A stretch of DNA of 41,803 nucleotides from positions 320,732 to 362,534 of the forward strand of contig JH153375.1 of the NCBI GenBank assembly GCA_000226015.1, in the 5' to 3' direction. The stretch is from Mnemiopsis leidyi. Its lineage: Eukaryota > Ctenophora > Tentaculata > Lobata > Bolinopsidae. Positions 11,078 through 26,000 of the stretch are shown piece by piece. A program made the translations under genes and the position numbers. The stretch's first letter is position 1. Each line of letters opens with the position of its first letter. The notes below the pieces were generated by a model, which did no database searches, was not told the DNA's origin, and saw only the letters and a list, made by a program, of their open reading frames with translations.

Positions 11078-14000
11078 CTGCGAGAGTGTTACACTACAGT
11101 TCTAAGGCTCAATGAAAATATGAGTAGTATACATATTATGTGAAGTTTACATATTTTATACATTGAATACATAACAACTACTGACCGATGGACATAGCTG
11201 AACGCGCAACCATCACTGCACATTCACATGGTTAACGGTATACTTCAACAAACAGCGTGTATTGGCAGCGATAGTACTTATAGCAGAAAAATATCGCGAA
11301 CTTGCTGTCCATTACCGATAATTCGTATTATCATTCGCTTCTAACCCCCGTTCAATTATTTGATGAATTCAGCTTTGTGGAATTTGTTTCATTGTAAATA
11401 AAATGTTTATCATTCAGAAAGTTATTCAGCAATTAATAATAAATACGCTATACAAAATAAATGGATAAGATACCAGACCATAGATACTATATAATTTCAA
11501 AAGAGCACATTAAAAATACTACTATAATCATTCATCATATTTATATTTATCAGTTGCTATCTTTCCATTCTAAAGTCACAAACTCAGTTATAGGGAATAT
11601 CTCTTTAGTTTAAAAGTTTTAAGGACTTGATAAACAATATGCACTTTAAACTTCTGAGTAAACCTCTGGAGTAGCCTAAGATTAATAGATATTGGCAGAG
11701 AGGAACCCTTATCCATTCCACAAACAGATTATGTAGGTTGTGATAACACTCAGAGAAAACACCATAACCAACCTTACTACTTCCGAACTACAAAACCTCC
11801 TCATAATCGTACCTTTGAACAACATTCCAACGATTAGCAAACAAACTTCTCATCTGTACTTCCCTACCATGTCTCAGAGAACGGTAACCTTTAACCCGGT
11901 CCTCTCCTGTCGGCTTCACGTTAGCTACCTCATGGGACGGACAATAAACCACCTTCTTCCGAGCAGCTTTCAGTCTGATAAACAAATCCAGGTGTTCCTG
12001 AGCCTTAAGCTCCTTGCTCCATCCCCCAACTTCAATGACATCTCTAGTCCGAGCTAGGAAGTTGTTGGAGGTAACATCACATCTCATACACCCCGGGAAG
12101 GAGGAGATCGTCTCGTTTGCTCGGCTACAACTCGTACCGGGTATGTTGGCTTTCAGAAATGGCAGTGTTTTGCCTGTCAGCCGCACCCTCTCGTACTTGA
12201 ACTCGAGGAAAGAGGAGAAGTCCTTATGGTCGGAGTATTTCCCACCAACTAAGCTAGCATCGGTGGTGTCCAGTATGTTTACCAGCATCTCCAGGTTTGT
12301 GGAGGGAAGGAAGAGGTTATCATCGTCTATCAGGAGGAAATACTTAGTTTTAACGAGCTGCAGACCGAGATTTCTACCCTGGGATATCCCTATGTCCCTC
12401 TCCCCCCCTATTAAATACCGCAAGTTAGGACACTCCGATATCCTCTTCATGATCTCCTCAGAATGTGGTCCTACACCATCATCAATTACAACCACCAGCA
12501 AATCACGATACTGCTGAAATCTTCTCAGGGAATCTATCATCCTCAGCACCAAGTGAGGTCTCCTAGCTGTTTTAGTGAGGACAGTGATGCAACTAGACAA
12601 GAGGGAACATCTCTCTGAAGTGCCTACTAGAGAGGCTGGAGGCAGGGGAGGGTTGATACCGCAACCTGGGAAGTCACATTTAGGGTTGGAGGCCGGTAGG
12701 GGTAGCTTCAAATACTTCCTGTCCTCTTGGAACTGATCCTCCTCGTGAAGTGTGACCCTGGAGGCGTCCTGATCACACCCGGTCAGACCTACTTGGTCGT
12801 GGTTGATGGGGTAAAGTTTAGGAATACGACCCGTACTTGTGATTTTGAATGGAGAAAGACATTTCTTGTTGTGGGTGGTGGGTTGAGAGAAGAGGAAGGA
12901 AGAGTTGGGAGATAGTTCGAACATTAGAGCTGTACTGCAGTCTCCTAGCTCTAAACCAGACGTACCTTCCCTCACGCATTTCCCGTAACCACTGTTGTCA
13001 TGGTTACTGGTATTGGTGTAACTACTTTTCTCTTGGTTACTATTTTTGAGATCTCCAAAAAGTAATCTCCCGTCCGGTAAAAACTGGAAATACTGCCTGT
13101 CTCGAGGATTACAAAACATAGTCTCAACTCTGCCCCGTGGAGATACTCCGATACATTTGCCTGCAAACCACATCTCAATTCGGTAGAGACGTACTGTAGG
13201 TTTAGACACCAACAACTCCAGTTTAACGTCGTAGTTCAATAGCAGCTGGAAGAAAGTTAAGGCAGAGCTGGCGAGAAGAAGAAGGGCCACAAAAACACGT
13301 TTTTTTGTACCGTTCATATTGAAGTAAGTGCTTTCTCCAAGAGCAAGTGCTTTTTAAAAGAGCAAGTGCTTTAATTTAGAGCAAGTGCTTTTTTTAGGAG
13401 GTTGTCCTTTTTTCGAGTAGAAGTTTTATCTGTTGGTCTGATTTCTATCTGGCATCTAGGTTGTTTTCAGGTTGTTTTTTCAAATCCCTTAGAAGTCCGA
13501 AATTATTTACAGATACATCAAGGGAAAGCTTGTACGTTTTATCTGGAAAAATTTAACTTAAATGTAGGACATCGTAACTTCAAGAAACGATTTACATAAA
13601 GGAGCATGGATAAAACATGATAGTAATCAATAGGTTACATCACCAAAAGAGGATGTCGTCCGAAAACGAAACAATTTCAAAATAGTCGGCGAAACGGCAG
13701 GGTAACCTATAATTATTTTAGTCACAGTTATAGTGGTCAGTCACAGTTATGCTAACAATAGAAAGTTGGCGACACAGGTATACGTGTAAGATAGATACTA
13801 GTACATCTTCACAGTCACACGGTTACATGCGGTTCTGCGACAAAACTTGTAAATTTCAACATCTTGACAATGGTGAAATAAAACACGTTGAGCACGTTTT
13901 CTTCGGACTACTACCGCCTCCTTCCCCTTTCTTATCGCTTTTCTCCTTTCTTGTTGCTGCCCCCTTTCACCACCCTTTTTCTTGACTTTGTACCTTCACT

Positions 14001-17000
14001 AATCCGGAGACCCGGACTGTTTCAAAGCGTTGGAGAATATGTTGACCAATAAACTATGTATGAGCTGAAGACCTCACTTGATTGTTGCCCTTCGAACACA
14101 GAGAGCTGAAATTCCTCCGTCTAATTTGTCAAGCAGAGGTGCCGAACTTCGCTTTATCCTGAGTCGCATGGTACAGTAAACCCTCGATTTACCGGGCCTC
14201 TCGGGGGAAAGGGTTGAGGCCCGGTAAATAGAGGGGCCCGGTAAATAGAATTCGACTAAAATATGGCCTAATCTCGTGTATCTTCATTAGGGCAGTATAT
14301 CATGCTTTAATTGGGTACAGTAGGAGCCGTATAATGTAACGACCCTGAGATAACAAGCTTTGACATGTTACACGCAAANNNNNNNNNNCCGGTAAATAGA
14401 GGCCCGGTAAATCGAGGGTTTACTGTATTACATTTTTCTCTGGACGATGTACCCGGGTGTTAAGTGTGTATTTTGTTCGAAAGTCTCAGTCTTTATCAGA
14501 AGATGGATGGTAGAACAAAGGGAAAACAAAAGGAAAGTGGCTTCCAAACTTCAACTTACGAGAAGGAGCCCGACATGTCAGCAAACAAAAGGGTTATTCA
14601 GAAGTGACAGCGGGAGAGAAAGTTAAAATAAATGTGAAGGTAAAAGTTCGGAACAAACCTCACTCTCTCCGTCAGCCTCGATGAGAGCCCTGAGGATGAG
14701 CAGAGCAAAGTGTCTCTGGAACATTTCAGAGAGGACCTCGGCAAAGAGGGACACCTCAAACACCCGCTCTTTTTTGTCGGACTTGTTGTAGTCGAGAAGG
14801 GAAGATAGTGTGTAGTCCTGGACTTCTACACCTGGAACATTGGAAATGAGATAGACTATTTTTGTGTAATGAGTTGGAAATTGTGTGACTAATTGATAAC
14901 GCGCCTTTTTTTAAACTAACCTTTAATTTTTTTCTAGGATCACCGTAAATGAAACTGCGTACAGAAGCAACAATGACAAACAGATTTTGGTAGTTGAATT
15001 TATGTAAAATTATAATTGTTTTTTACTTTAGTGGTTTCCGCTTTATCAATTTAGTATTTTCAAAATTGCAACGTCTACCGATATTGCTAATTTATTTCAC
15101 ATTAAAATTGCATTTATCTGCCGCAAAGTGTTTTTGATACAATTAAAAGATGTGATCTAATCTTAGTGCAAACTTATCAGGAAACTTATGCAAAAAGAAA
15201 TGGAAAATCTGACAAACTAAATGAGTCAAAGAATAAGTTAATGAAACTTTCATATATAAAATGGAAATAATATGGAAATAAACATCATAAAAATGTACTA
15301 GACTAGTGGGGTCTGGTCATCGATTTAACTGATATAATTTGGTTTGTCCCAGCCTCCAAAAAAGGATGCTATACGTCTCAGTGATTACCGATGAACCTTT
15401 AAAATTAAAATCCACAAGTTTCTAAATTTGTCACAAGATGTTAAGAAGAATCAGTTCATTTTGTTGGGAAGTTTGGGACGAATTACAAGAAGCATTACAT
15501 CTTGAAGATTGCTATTTTCTAGAGAAAATAATTAGCAAGTACGTGAGTTATCATCTATATTCTAGTCCAGAGATAGAGACACAGTTTACACAATACATCT
15601 TCCTTGATATGCAACTTTTTGTCCTGTCGATGACTCTTCTCACTGTGATATATATGTCTTTAGATCTATATTTATTTCGTTACAGAATATTTCTTATTTT
15701 AGGATCTGCTTTGATGATCGAAGAACCGTCTTTTTTATTCTATAAGACGGCAGATGTTATCTGTAAGCAAATCAAGAAACGAAGGAAGTTAAGATACGTA
15801 TAACACATACCATGTTATATCGGACGTAGGTGGCACTAGGGTCTCGAATCTAATTAGTTTCAAATACTTAGCTCATCGCTCTTCAGTTTAATTAACTACA
15901 TACTTTGTTTTCGCTTTTCTGTTTGAAAACTGATTTTAGTTTTGATATGCGGACAATTATTTGAGGCAGAGCGACAGGGACTTGAAATAATGTATTATCT
16001 TATTCTTTAAACCATTTGACAAATCAATCAAGCATGATGCGTGTAAATAAAACTTCAAGTGTGAGCTTGGCATATATATGAAGTGGTGTAGTGGTACTAG
16101 CACTCGCTTCATACGCCGAAGACAGGGCTGTGATTGGTACAGAATTTGACCTGGAATTTAATCTTGGAGGATGTCAGTGATGCGAATCCCACTTTGGTGT
16201 AATGTATATACGGTTCAGAATGAGTTTGAACTTGCATATCAGGCGATAATGAATTCTGCTTGGTACTCACCAGCTCCTTAAGATGTCCGTGCACTACGCA
16301 TGGAATATGTACTTCGGAAGTTTTAAGAGTTAATTTTTTTCGAATAATTATAAATACCAGCAAGCTTATTCCACCGTGCGTGTGTTTAGAACTACACACA
16401 GAATCACGCAAGACGCAATGAAATGCAAATTGTTATAATAAGGACTATTGAGTAGGAATAGTCACGTACGTATGTCGTATGGTCATTCTGCAGTATCGAC
16501 AGGTCGGACAGGAGCATAAAGTCAAAAGACACTCGTAGAAATGATCGTTTATGATGATACGTTCGCAGGAAACAAGATTATGATCCCATTTTCTTTCTAG
16601 TTTAGCTTACAGTTAAATTAACTTGTTCTTTGGTAATTTGTTTCTTTTTGGACATCACCATGATTTCTAACATTTTCTTAAGACTTACAAATCACAAATA
16701 TCGAACATTTTTTCTTCCTAGAAAAAAAGAACCTTGCAGTTTGCTGAGTTTTGGTCGACACGTTTGCGGTTTTTTTGTTCGCTCAAATCGGTTGTTTGGT
16801 TTGTTCAAAACGTCTGTTTGGTTTGTTTGCTTTGCTCAAAACGTTTTTATACTTGCTTAAGACCTATCTCCCCAAGTATTTTTCTTAAAAGCAGATCAGC
16901 ACAAAATTCAATATAATCTCAGTACAATAGCATGCAGAAAAGATGTCTCCAAAGAGCACCACAACCACAGTAGCGTAATTACTTTCTCCTTCTTGCGATG

Positions 17001-20000
17001 CTAAACACGAGATATTTGACATGCGGAACCGCTGTCTGATCCCATGATGACCACGTGGTACTTTCCCACCAATAGGATTCTTCTTTGTCGTGCATAAAAC
17101 GATTTGTATTGTTATTCAAATCAGCTGGGCTACAGTACAGTTGTATTGGAAACGTCTGTTTCCCTAGCTTGAGGATAGTGAGTTTTAAATTCCTCCGTAC
17201 GTGTCACGTATTTTTTGTGACTCAACTTGCGGACAACATAAACATAAAACATAGTCGTGCATACCACCGCAATCGACAACAGTCTGCTCGTAATCACATT
17301 GATTTGTCGAGAGGGTCCAACAGTTCAAACTTTAAAACCGAATAGCTTTCGTCGTTCTTATACTTGCTTCGTGAATTTGAATCTAAGACATAGACTTTGA
17401 TGCTGTAGTCGTGTGTTCCCGTGAAAGGCGTTTTACTTCGGATAAATATTCGATTAATACCGTTGATAGTGCACTAATATTTTCATAGAATCGGGATACT
17501 GACCACAAGTATGAAAATACGAACACTAGAATATATTATGTCAAGGTTGAAGCTTATGTGGACAAACACTAGACATAATCTTAAATTCAATATCCTGGGA
17601 CGTGGAACTGAATCTTAAATCCTCCATCAAACTTCCTTGTTTAATGTTTAAAAAGTGGTGTGTAAAATAGGGAGTTCTTCGTCATTTTTATGATTTGACT
17701 AATAGAGTTGTCACGTACATCGTGTAGCAAGTGAGACGTGAGATGACCGCGTTTCACTTCCTACAAGATGTACGTGAAAACAATTTTAGTCCTATTCATC
17801 ATAAAACTGTTTAAAACTCATGACATAGAGAGTTTTAGGGAAAAGCAAGATTCAGATGGCATTCAATACAAATAATAAAAGCACAAGAATACATCTACAT
17901 AGTACAACAGCCCTGTATTGTATTCGTGTACTGCATTATTTGGAGACTTATATTTGCTTTGATACAAATAGAACACAATTAAAGACCACAAATTTGATGT
18001 CAAAAAGTATTTAGTATCGCGGTTTAAGTTTTAGTTATTGGGTTGTTTTTCAGTAAGCGGTTTTTCATCTCAAAGCCTTACTTAAACTTGATAAAGTGGA
18101 TCCTTACAATTTGTAGATTTAAAGATAGTAAAACAAAAACATTAATCTCCTGTCAAATTAGCGTAAGTTAACTGAATATGAGTTGTATCGTCTCACTGAA
18201 CGTTGGTGCTACATGTGAATAACGTTGCGATCTTGCTTGTCATGTGACAAGAGTCGTTCCAGTAGAATTGTGCGTGTTAATGTTAACTAACATCGTCTAG
18301 TTAGGATAAAGTATAGTTTATTGTCTGAAGTTGTGTGAAGGAGCACCAGTGGAGAACTAATCTCTCAGCTTGAAAACAATTTTGACGCAAAGTAGTGTCC
18401 GGATTCCGGAATATCTGTTATATGATTCACAACCATGCTTAGCATGGTTTATAGTTTGCTTATTATATCGGCATCTTGATAGTCGTAACATTATACTTTT
18501 TAGTCTACTTCTTTGCCTAGCAACCGAGACGCGAACCGTTTGTTTATTGGTTATCATTAGATTTTTTATTACTTTTCCATGTTTTAGTGCTTTTTAAAGC
18601 ATTATCGCTCATTTAAGAGATATTTTATCATACACTGCAATCATTAGGATATATCAATGATTTAACTTTCCAATGATTAAGGAAGACATTTTTCTCTTGA
18701 ACAAATCTCCCAGTATTGTTCTTATAACTAGATTATTCAATTTTAACTTCTACTGTTATCAAATAAAATAAAATCGCAGTCTATACAAACATATTCCTAG
18801 TAGGCCTCAACAATGTAGAATGTTAATATCGTGCGTGAGAATTACTGACCGAAGACTGATTACTACATTAATATCATAAACTCGTTGTTTAGGCTTTCTA
18901 TTTCTGTCTACTAGATTTTGTCACTACAGTTCTGGCACCGGTGGTTTATGATTTAGACCAGAAGTAAGCAGCCCCAGAAGATTTGTAAGCTCGTTCATTC
19001 CGTCAGTTCTAAAATTAGACATATTGCCGAGCTAAGATATATTCTTAGAGAAGCTATGATATTGATCAGTTGTATTTACAGGATGTTACTGAAGATGTAA
19101 TGAAAATGTTCTAACTCCTCAACGTTGTGTTTTACTCAGCTCGACCTGTTCTGTCTGCTAAAATTGGGAAATTTGTATTCTTGATATTGCCGAGCATTTT
19201 CCCTGCTCGTCTGGACTGAGACAAAGCTCTACAATCCACACTAACACATCTCTTTTAACAGGGATGTCGAGGGTGAATGTCCCGGCAGATTTTGGTATAG
19301 AGAACCTGGAGTCACCAGTCCACGGTAACGTTACTCTCCTCCTCTCGGACGGTCTCCACAGGAAGGCTAACTCCATCATCCTCGCTCTCAACTCTCCCGT
19401 CTTCAGACGGATCTTCATCGAGCAGGAGCAGAGTACGGTGGACTTCAAGATGTTTGACGCAGGATCAGTGAGACTGTTTACACGGTTCCTCTACTCAGGG
19501 AAGTGCCGCTTCCACCACGTCTCGGTGGAGGCGGTTAGAGAGGTCAGGGAGGTGAGTGAGGCGATGGAGGTAGACTGGCTGAGAGAGAAGTGTGAGCGGC
19601 ATCTAGCTGAACACGAGAGTACACTGACCCCCTCGATTCCCGTCATCGAGAGACCCTCGTCAAGATCTAGCTTCAGATCAGAATCCCGATCGAGCAGGGA
19701 CAAGTCAAACAAGCATGATTTGACCCCAGAAGACAACATTGCGGACTTCAACTACAACAGATCCGTGACAGATCTACAGATGGATGTAAGCGAGATGGAT
19801 CTAAAGTTGCTCCACACCCCGTCAAGCGAGGAGGTGCCCTCCACTTCAGACGAGACCAGGACAACCTGCTCGGACGAGAGTTACCGAAGTAGAGACAAGT
19901 TGAGGAAAGAGGCAAGTCGGCCCCCGGAGTACAAAAGAATCAGACGGAATGTGAGCTGTGGTTCCGGGATGGACAGTGAGGGCGACAGTGATAAACGTTC

Positions 20001-23000
20001 CAAGAGGTACCGGCAGAGCGATTCAGATAACAAGAGTTCTGGTAGCCGCTCCAGCCGATCTTGTAGTGAATTTAGCGACCGGGGACATACTCTGCAATCT
20101 CAAATAATAACCCCAACAAAACAGAAAGATTCCCGGTCAAAGAAGCTGCTTTTCAGAGACATTAACCCTGATTTATCCAACATGTTCCACCAATACCATG
20201 ATACTCTGGAACACCTCGTGATGAACAAGACAGATCTAGCTAGCGTCCTGGGCGTGCTCAAGTCCTGCAGAGAGATCAGGAGTCTGTACATGTTGTTCGA
20301 AGCTCTGGATCTGGTGGTGTACAATAACACAGACATCTCCGTTACCGAATTAGATCTGGGACTAATATCGGAACTGAGAAAACGTCGAGGCTGGGGCAAA
20401 GTTTCCCCTCACTTCCTGGAGAACTGCTCTTTCTATAACCAACACTTTGTAGATTCTGAAACACTGGCAAGTGAGAGGAAGGAGCTTACATCCCGAAGTG
20501 AGAGTGTCAAAGTACCCGACTCCCTACCTCCCTTCAGCGTCAGACTGGAGGATCTGTTGAGGTCGGTCAGAGTGATAGAGTTCCAGTTTAAACATCCAAA
20601 TATAGAGACCTGCTCGAAACGCGGGAAGTGTGGCTTCCTCCTCCAGCTCACCGGGGAGACCCAGCGAAACAGAGCTACACAACGAGACCGGTCTACTCTC
20701 CTCCATGTCAGACTACTCCGGAGTTCTAGGTTCTACACCAACTCCAAGGTTCACTACCACGACGAGGTTATGTGTCCGGACAGCATGCACCTTGTCGTGG
20801 AGGAGCACTTCATGACACGGTCAGCTACAGGCAGGAACAGTAGGACCCACTTCGTGTCGTGGAGAGGGAGACCCTTCTTGGAACGACATGGCAAGTCGGA
20901 GATGGTCAGTTGGGGGGAGTTGCAGATTCCCGCACAGAGACATGTAAGATTGGTCGTTTATTATGATGTGGGAGGCGGGGAGGATAAAGGAAGGAGAAAG
21001 AAGAGCTAGGGGTGTTGAGGAGATGCAGGGAGAGAGAGAGAGGGACAAAGGGAGGGTGGGAGGAGGAATTAGGTTGTGTATTGTGTACTGTGTACAGAGT
21101 TCTTATAGTTCAAATACAAGACGTTCTTGAATTCTACAAAGATCTCTATGATGTAATACCCACATTTAAATTAACAAGATAACGGGTATCAAACAATTTG
21201 ACTCGATTTTGGAGTTAACTATTTTGCTAAATGTTATTTCTGGGGTTAATTTATTTGTCTCAAGTTGTACTTAAATGGCATCCGTGTGCATTTGTTCGTA
21301 AAATACTGATATGATTATATGTTTTATTTGTTGATATTTATGCGTTTTCCTGAAAAAATAGAATTCAAATTTAACAGCTAGTTTAAGGATTGTGATGGGT
21401 ATTTAAGATTCTGAACACATTTCAGCGCAGAATTTCAAAAATTGGAGCACATTCAATTTTGTGAAAAAATAAGATTCAATTCAAACTTCAGAACTGAATA
21501 CTTACTGCCACAGGGGCCGGGCACAGATCAGTTCAACTAATAGATGCAAGCGCTTGTGTTAAACAACTTCAAAGAAGCAGAACAAGAATTTCTATCCTTC
21601 CAAAATACCTTTAGCTGGGTGAAGCACCACAGAAGCTAGATCCGGCAGTTCAGGGATGTCTTTCTCAACAATTCCCAGTCTCGATATCAGAATGTTCATC
21701 TTCTTCTGCACCTCCGGCTGGAGTTTCCAGTGCTGAGCGGCAGTAGAACTGTCACCTCCCACCTGCGGGTCTGAGGAGACCCCTACACAGCCCTCAGTCT
21801 CGTCCTTTATCGCTTTTTGGAGTCGCGCGATCAGCTGGATCTTCAGCCCCTTAGTGCTCAGTCCACGTCTATCTAACTCATTGCGGAGTTCGGTTACCTG
21901 AGTTACGGAATTCTGTAATCTGAATTACTTAATTACAGAGTTCTGCTACCTGATTTAACTTTTAAGGTATAGCCTTAGTAACAGAGTTTTGTTACGAAAA
22001 TAAACAACTTCTGAAAATTGAGGACCATAATTCTTACTTCTCTTACCTGCGTAAGACTGTAAGAGAATTTCGGAACCTGATTTTCACAATTCTGATGTCC
22101 AAACTCTGTACCTCACAGCTCTGTTAGTAGTTTCCATGACAACTAAGAAGTTTAGTTAAACTTACCTTCATTGCTTTGATGTCAGTTTCAGTAAGACCGG
22201 CGGTTCCCTCACCAACCGGTTTATCCGGTGGAACTCCAGTCATAACCGTCACTTCCTCCGTCCCTTCAGATGCTATGTCTATGTCATCTCCTTCGAAATC
22301 TATCTCCTGAAGATTGTAAGCTTGAAGACGATCTTTATAATGTAAGAAAATTGCAATATTGTAAGCATCTTGTCTACAGGATATTACGACCAATTCAACG
22401 TCAGTACAGACAAGCTGAAATTATACTCTTATTTTCAGTTTCACTCTTAGTTCAGTACACTAGCCGCGTTCTACACTTGCAATATTAAATAATTTATTGA
22501 ACATTTTATTTCACATATTGAAACAGGTTCGCTGGGCTAGAATCTTCCGCCAGGCTACTGCACCTGGACGTTGGGTTCTACTTTTCAAGCTCCAATGCGC
22601 TCAACAATAGAAGCATATATTTTCATAATCCAGCATATACGACTGCTCTCCATGGGGAACTTCGCCTGTCCAAGTAAGCTGAGATGGGTTATAGTTTTTC
22701 GTGCCAAATTTGCAGGAGACAATCCAGCTCCGACATAACGTGACTCATGTGAATGTTATCTTCGTTAGGGGTAAAAAGTTTGACCAACAAAGTCCAAGGA
22801 CTAATTCAAGAAAGATTGAGAGGCATCCAAAAAGCAAACTACAGAACCCTACGACGATTGAGATCTTTTACAAAATAGCAATTTGTCCTAGACATACCTA
22901 GTTTTGGTTGGCTTTTGAAAGGACTTTGGAGCACTGTTCTTTCCAATCAAGATTAGAGGTCACTATGACACCCAAATCTTTTTATCGATCGAAATTATCA

Positions 23001-26000
23001 AGTGAAATTCCCCCATAAATAAATGAAATTGAAGAAAGGGAGAACACTAAGAAGGGAGAGGGTTTCTGTAATCTTTCCGCTCACCTAGAGAGCCTTACAT
23101 TTGTCAGGATGAAATCTCATTTTATTAGAAAGTGACCAGTCATGCACGTATTCGATATTCTTTTGGAGTCTGAGGGCATCTGGCTCAGTGATAATATGGT
23201 GCCATACTTTAGTATCATGGTTTAATAACAGGGCCAAACTGTCACACAGGCCTACAAGATTAGTTGCACAAGATCGTTCAGCTCGGAAACCATGCTGATT
23301 GTCATCGATCAAGCCACTGGTTAGTGCCCGCTATTCATTTTTTAGGATGCGTTCAAGAACTTTTGTAAGTGAGATTGGTCTATAGTTGAAAACCTCATGC
23401 TTGTCACCTTTCTTGAAAATTAGTAAGACATGACCCAATTTCCACTCCCTAGGTAGTGTTCCAATGTTGCAGCAAGAGTGAAATAGCAGTGATAGTGGAT
23501 ATGCTAGCCCAGCCGCACAGTTTTTCAAAAGTTTACTATGTATACCATCAGGTCCATAAGCTTTATTAAGATTTATATTGGAGAGGATTTTGCGAATCCT
23601 CTCATGGTCAATATCAATGTCATATGACGATGCTGTAGATAACTGCTCAACGAAGAAGTAATTAAATAAATTGGCTTGGTCCTCGGGGCAGTTTCTAACA
23701 ATGACCTTATAACTGACAAACTCGGGAATCCGCTGACTGGCAGTTTTTGACATAGGATCAAAATTTGTTTCTGTTACAAGAGCACTATCATCAGTTTCAT
23801 TTAGAGTTTCTCGCATCTTTTGGGCAGCTACATTTTTGAAATTTTTTCTGGCGAGTGAGAAGGCAATTTGGACTCTATCGCTCTTGTGCTTATCTTTATG
23901 AAGTCGCATTTTCTTGTACCAAGCATAATAGCACTCTGAGCCAAACCATGGATCCTGGCCATCGGTTTTGACAGAGCAATTCTTCACAAATTTATCAGTG
24001 GCGGTGAAAAGTCTCTTCTCTCTCTAAATTATGTCCACCCAATTTCCGGTTCTGTGCCGTTGAGTTATGCATCCCAATTGGTGTGACGGAGTTCATGGTT
24101 AAGCCTCTCCAAGTTCAAATTCTTAAAGTTATAGGCTAAACGCCTGACCGGTTTCTTCCTATTGACTTTGATGTTGATCTTAAAATTCATGGAGAAGCGA
24201 TCAGACTTACAGACACTATCTTGCTCACCTATCGCTAGATCATGCATATTGGACCCAGAGTTAGTGAGCAATAGGTCAAGAGTTTTGCCCTTGCAATGGG
24301 TAGGTGATAATATATACTGATATAGGCCCAGGTCAACAAAAGATTGCTTAATTAGACAGGCGCCGGTCAGGATAGATCAAGAGACTTCTGTAAGGTTCAA
24401 ATCTCCTTTGATAAAAACTATATTTAATCCTCTTCTTCTGAGAAGAGTTTTCAAGGACTCTATTATAGTTTCATGATTAACAGAGTCCAAGGTACCAACT
24501 CGATAACATTTACAAATAACTAATTTAATGCCGGTGGAGGTTTTGAATATCACAGCAAGAATTTCTGCATCATCTTTAAGAATGACTTCCTTTGAAGATA
24601 ATTCAAGGTCAGCCCTTACAGAAATCAATACCCCTCCAGCAATCCTCCTAAAACGAGTGGGATAAGAGAGATCAGGTAAAGAGGTTCTAGTGGATCTATC
24701 AGAGCGAAATATCGTATATCTGTCAGGGTGCATGAATTTACTATCAACAATAGAGCTCTTAAACCAAGTTTCATTTAAAATTGCTATATCAATCTTGGAC
24801 TCATTAAGGTAAGTCGAAACTTCAAAAACCTTAGTGGTATCGATCATTGATGAAAGACAAGGCATAACTACGGTAAAACTTGACAGACAAATTTTTACAT
24901 TCTTATAAAGCAACCAAAACAGTATTAAGTATTGGTGCGCTGAAAATTGAATTCAACCGAATTTTTGCAACAAATCAGATTGAACATAAGAGGGCTTGGC
25001 TGTGAACCTCTTATATTTCTTGGATGATCGCGCAACACTTTTTAGCGAGTGTCAAGGAATTTTACTGTGTCGGCTCTGAAAATGATATATCATCTATAAA
25101 GGGAAATCAACCCTGGCTCCAATCAAATATTTGACTGGATGATCTAATTTCCGTTCATTATCTGAAAGCTAGAAAATCTTAATATCGATTTATCTATACA
25201 GTAAAACCTCGATTTACCGTGCCTCTATTTTCCGTGTCCCTCGATTTATCGGGCCTTCTTCCTTTCCCCGATATTCCTCAATACAGTAAAACCTCTGTCT
25301 ACCGTACCTCTATTGACCGTGTCCATCGATTTACCGGGCCTTCTCCCTTTCCCCCGCGAGGCCCAGTAAATAAGGGTTTTACAGTACTTGATAAATCAAT
25401 TAAGATGGAATTTATTGGCCCATGAGAAATAATATGCCCATGCCTGTGAAACCTTTCAATCTAAATTGACACTACTATGCAGTATTCTATCGCATACGAT
25501 TGGATTAATTAAATTGAATATGATAGCATTAGCAAGAGCGACCTCGCAATGATTTACCGGTCACCACCGCCGTACACTTAGAAAAGCGGCAAAACACATC
25601 TTTCCATGAAGACTTGGAGATGTTTTTGTCCGAACGGAAAACCGTGCTCCAGATTCGACAACCTTAAAAATAGTGCTTATTTCTCAACCAGACTCATTAC
25701 ATGATGTTGGTCTTCACAGCTCTTCTTGCTCTGACCGCCCTGGTGGCCGGAGGCGAGGTCGGACACAACCAAATCCTGGAGTTCCCCGCCGTCTCCAACG
25801 CCAACTATGTCAGTTTCAAGCCGGGCTTTTCTGACCTTGCTGGCCTGACCGTCTGTGCTTGGCTCCAGAAAAGCTACCCGGACGATAGGAGATACTGGTT
25901 GAGTTACGCCGTGCCGGGGAATGATAACGAGATCATAGTTGGAGAGGGATTGGCCGGGCGCTATATCTTCGACCTCCGCAGATCGCAGTTCGGGACTGTG

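Noticed and set aside
12014-12517. 167-aa plus-strand frame
   Set aside because: Antisense to the well-supported glycosyltransferase; a shadow of GC-richer coding sequence.
15438-15803. 121-aa open frame with hydrophobic segments, plus strand
   Set aside because: No known domain, no splice or start support, and composition like the surrounding AT-rich intron; likely chance.
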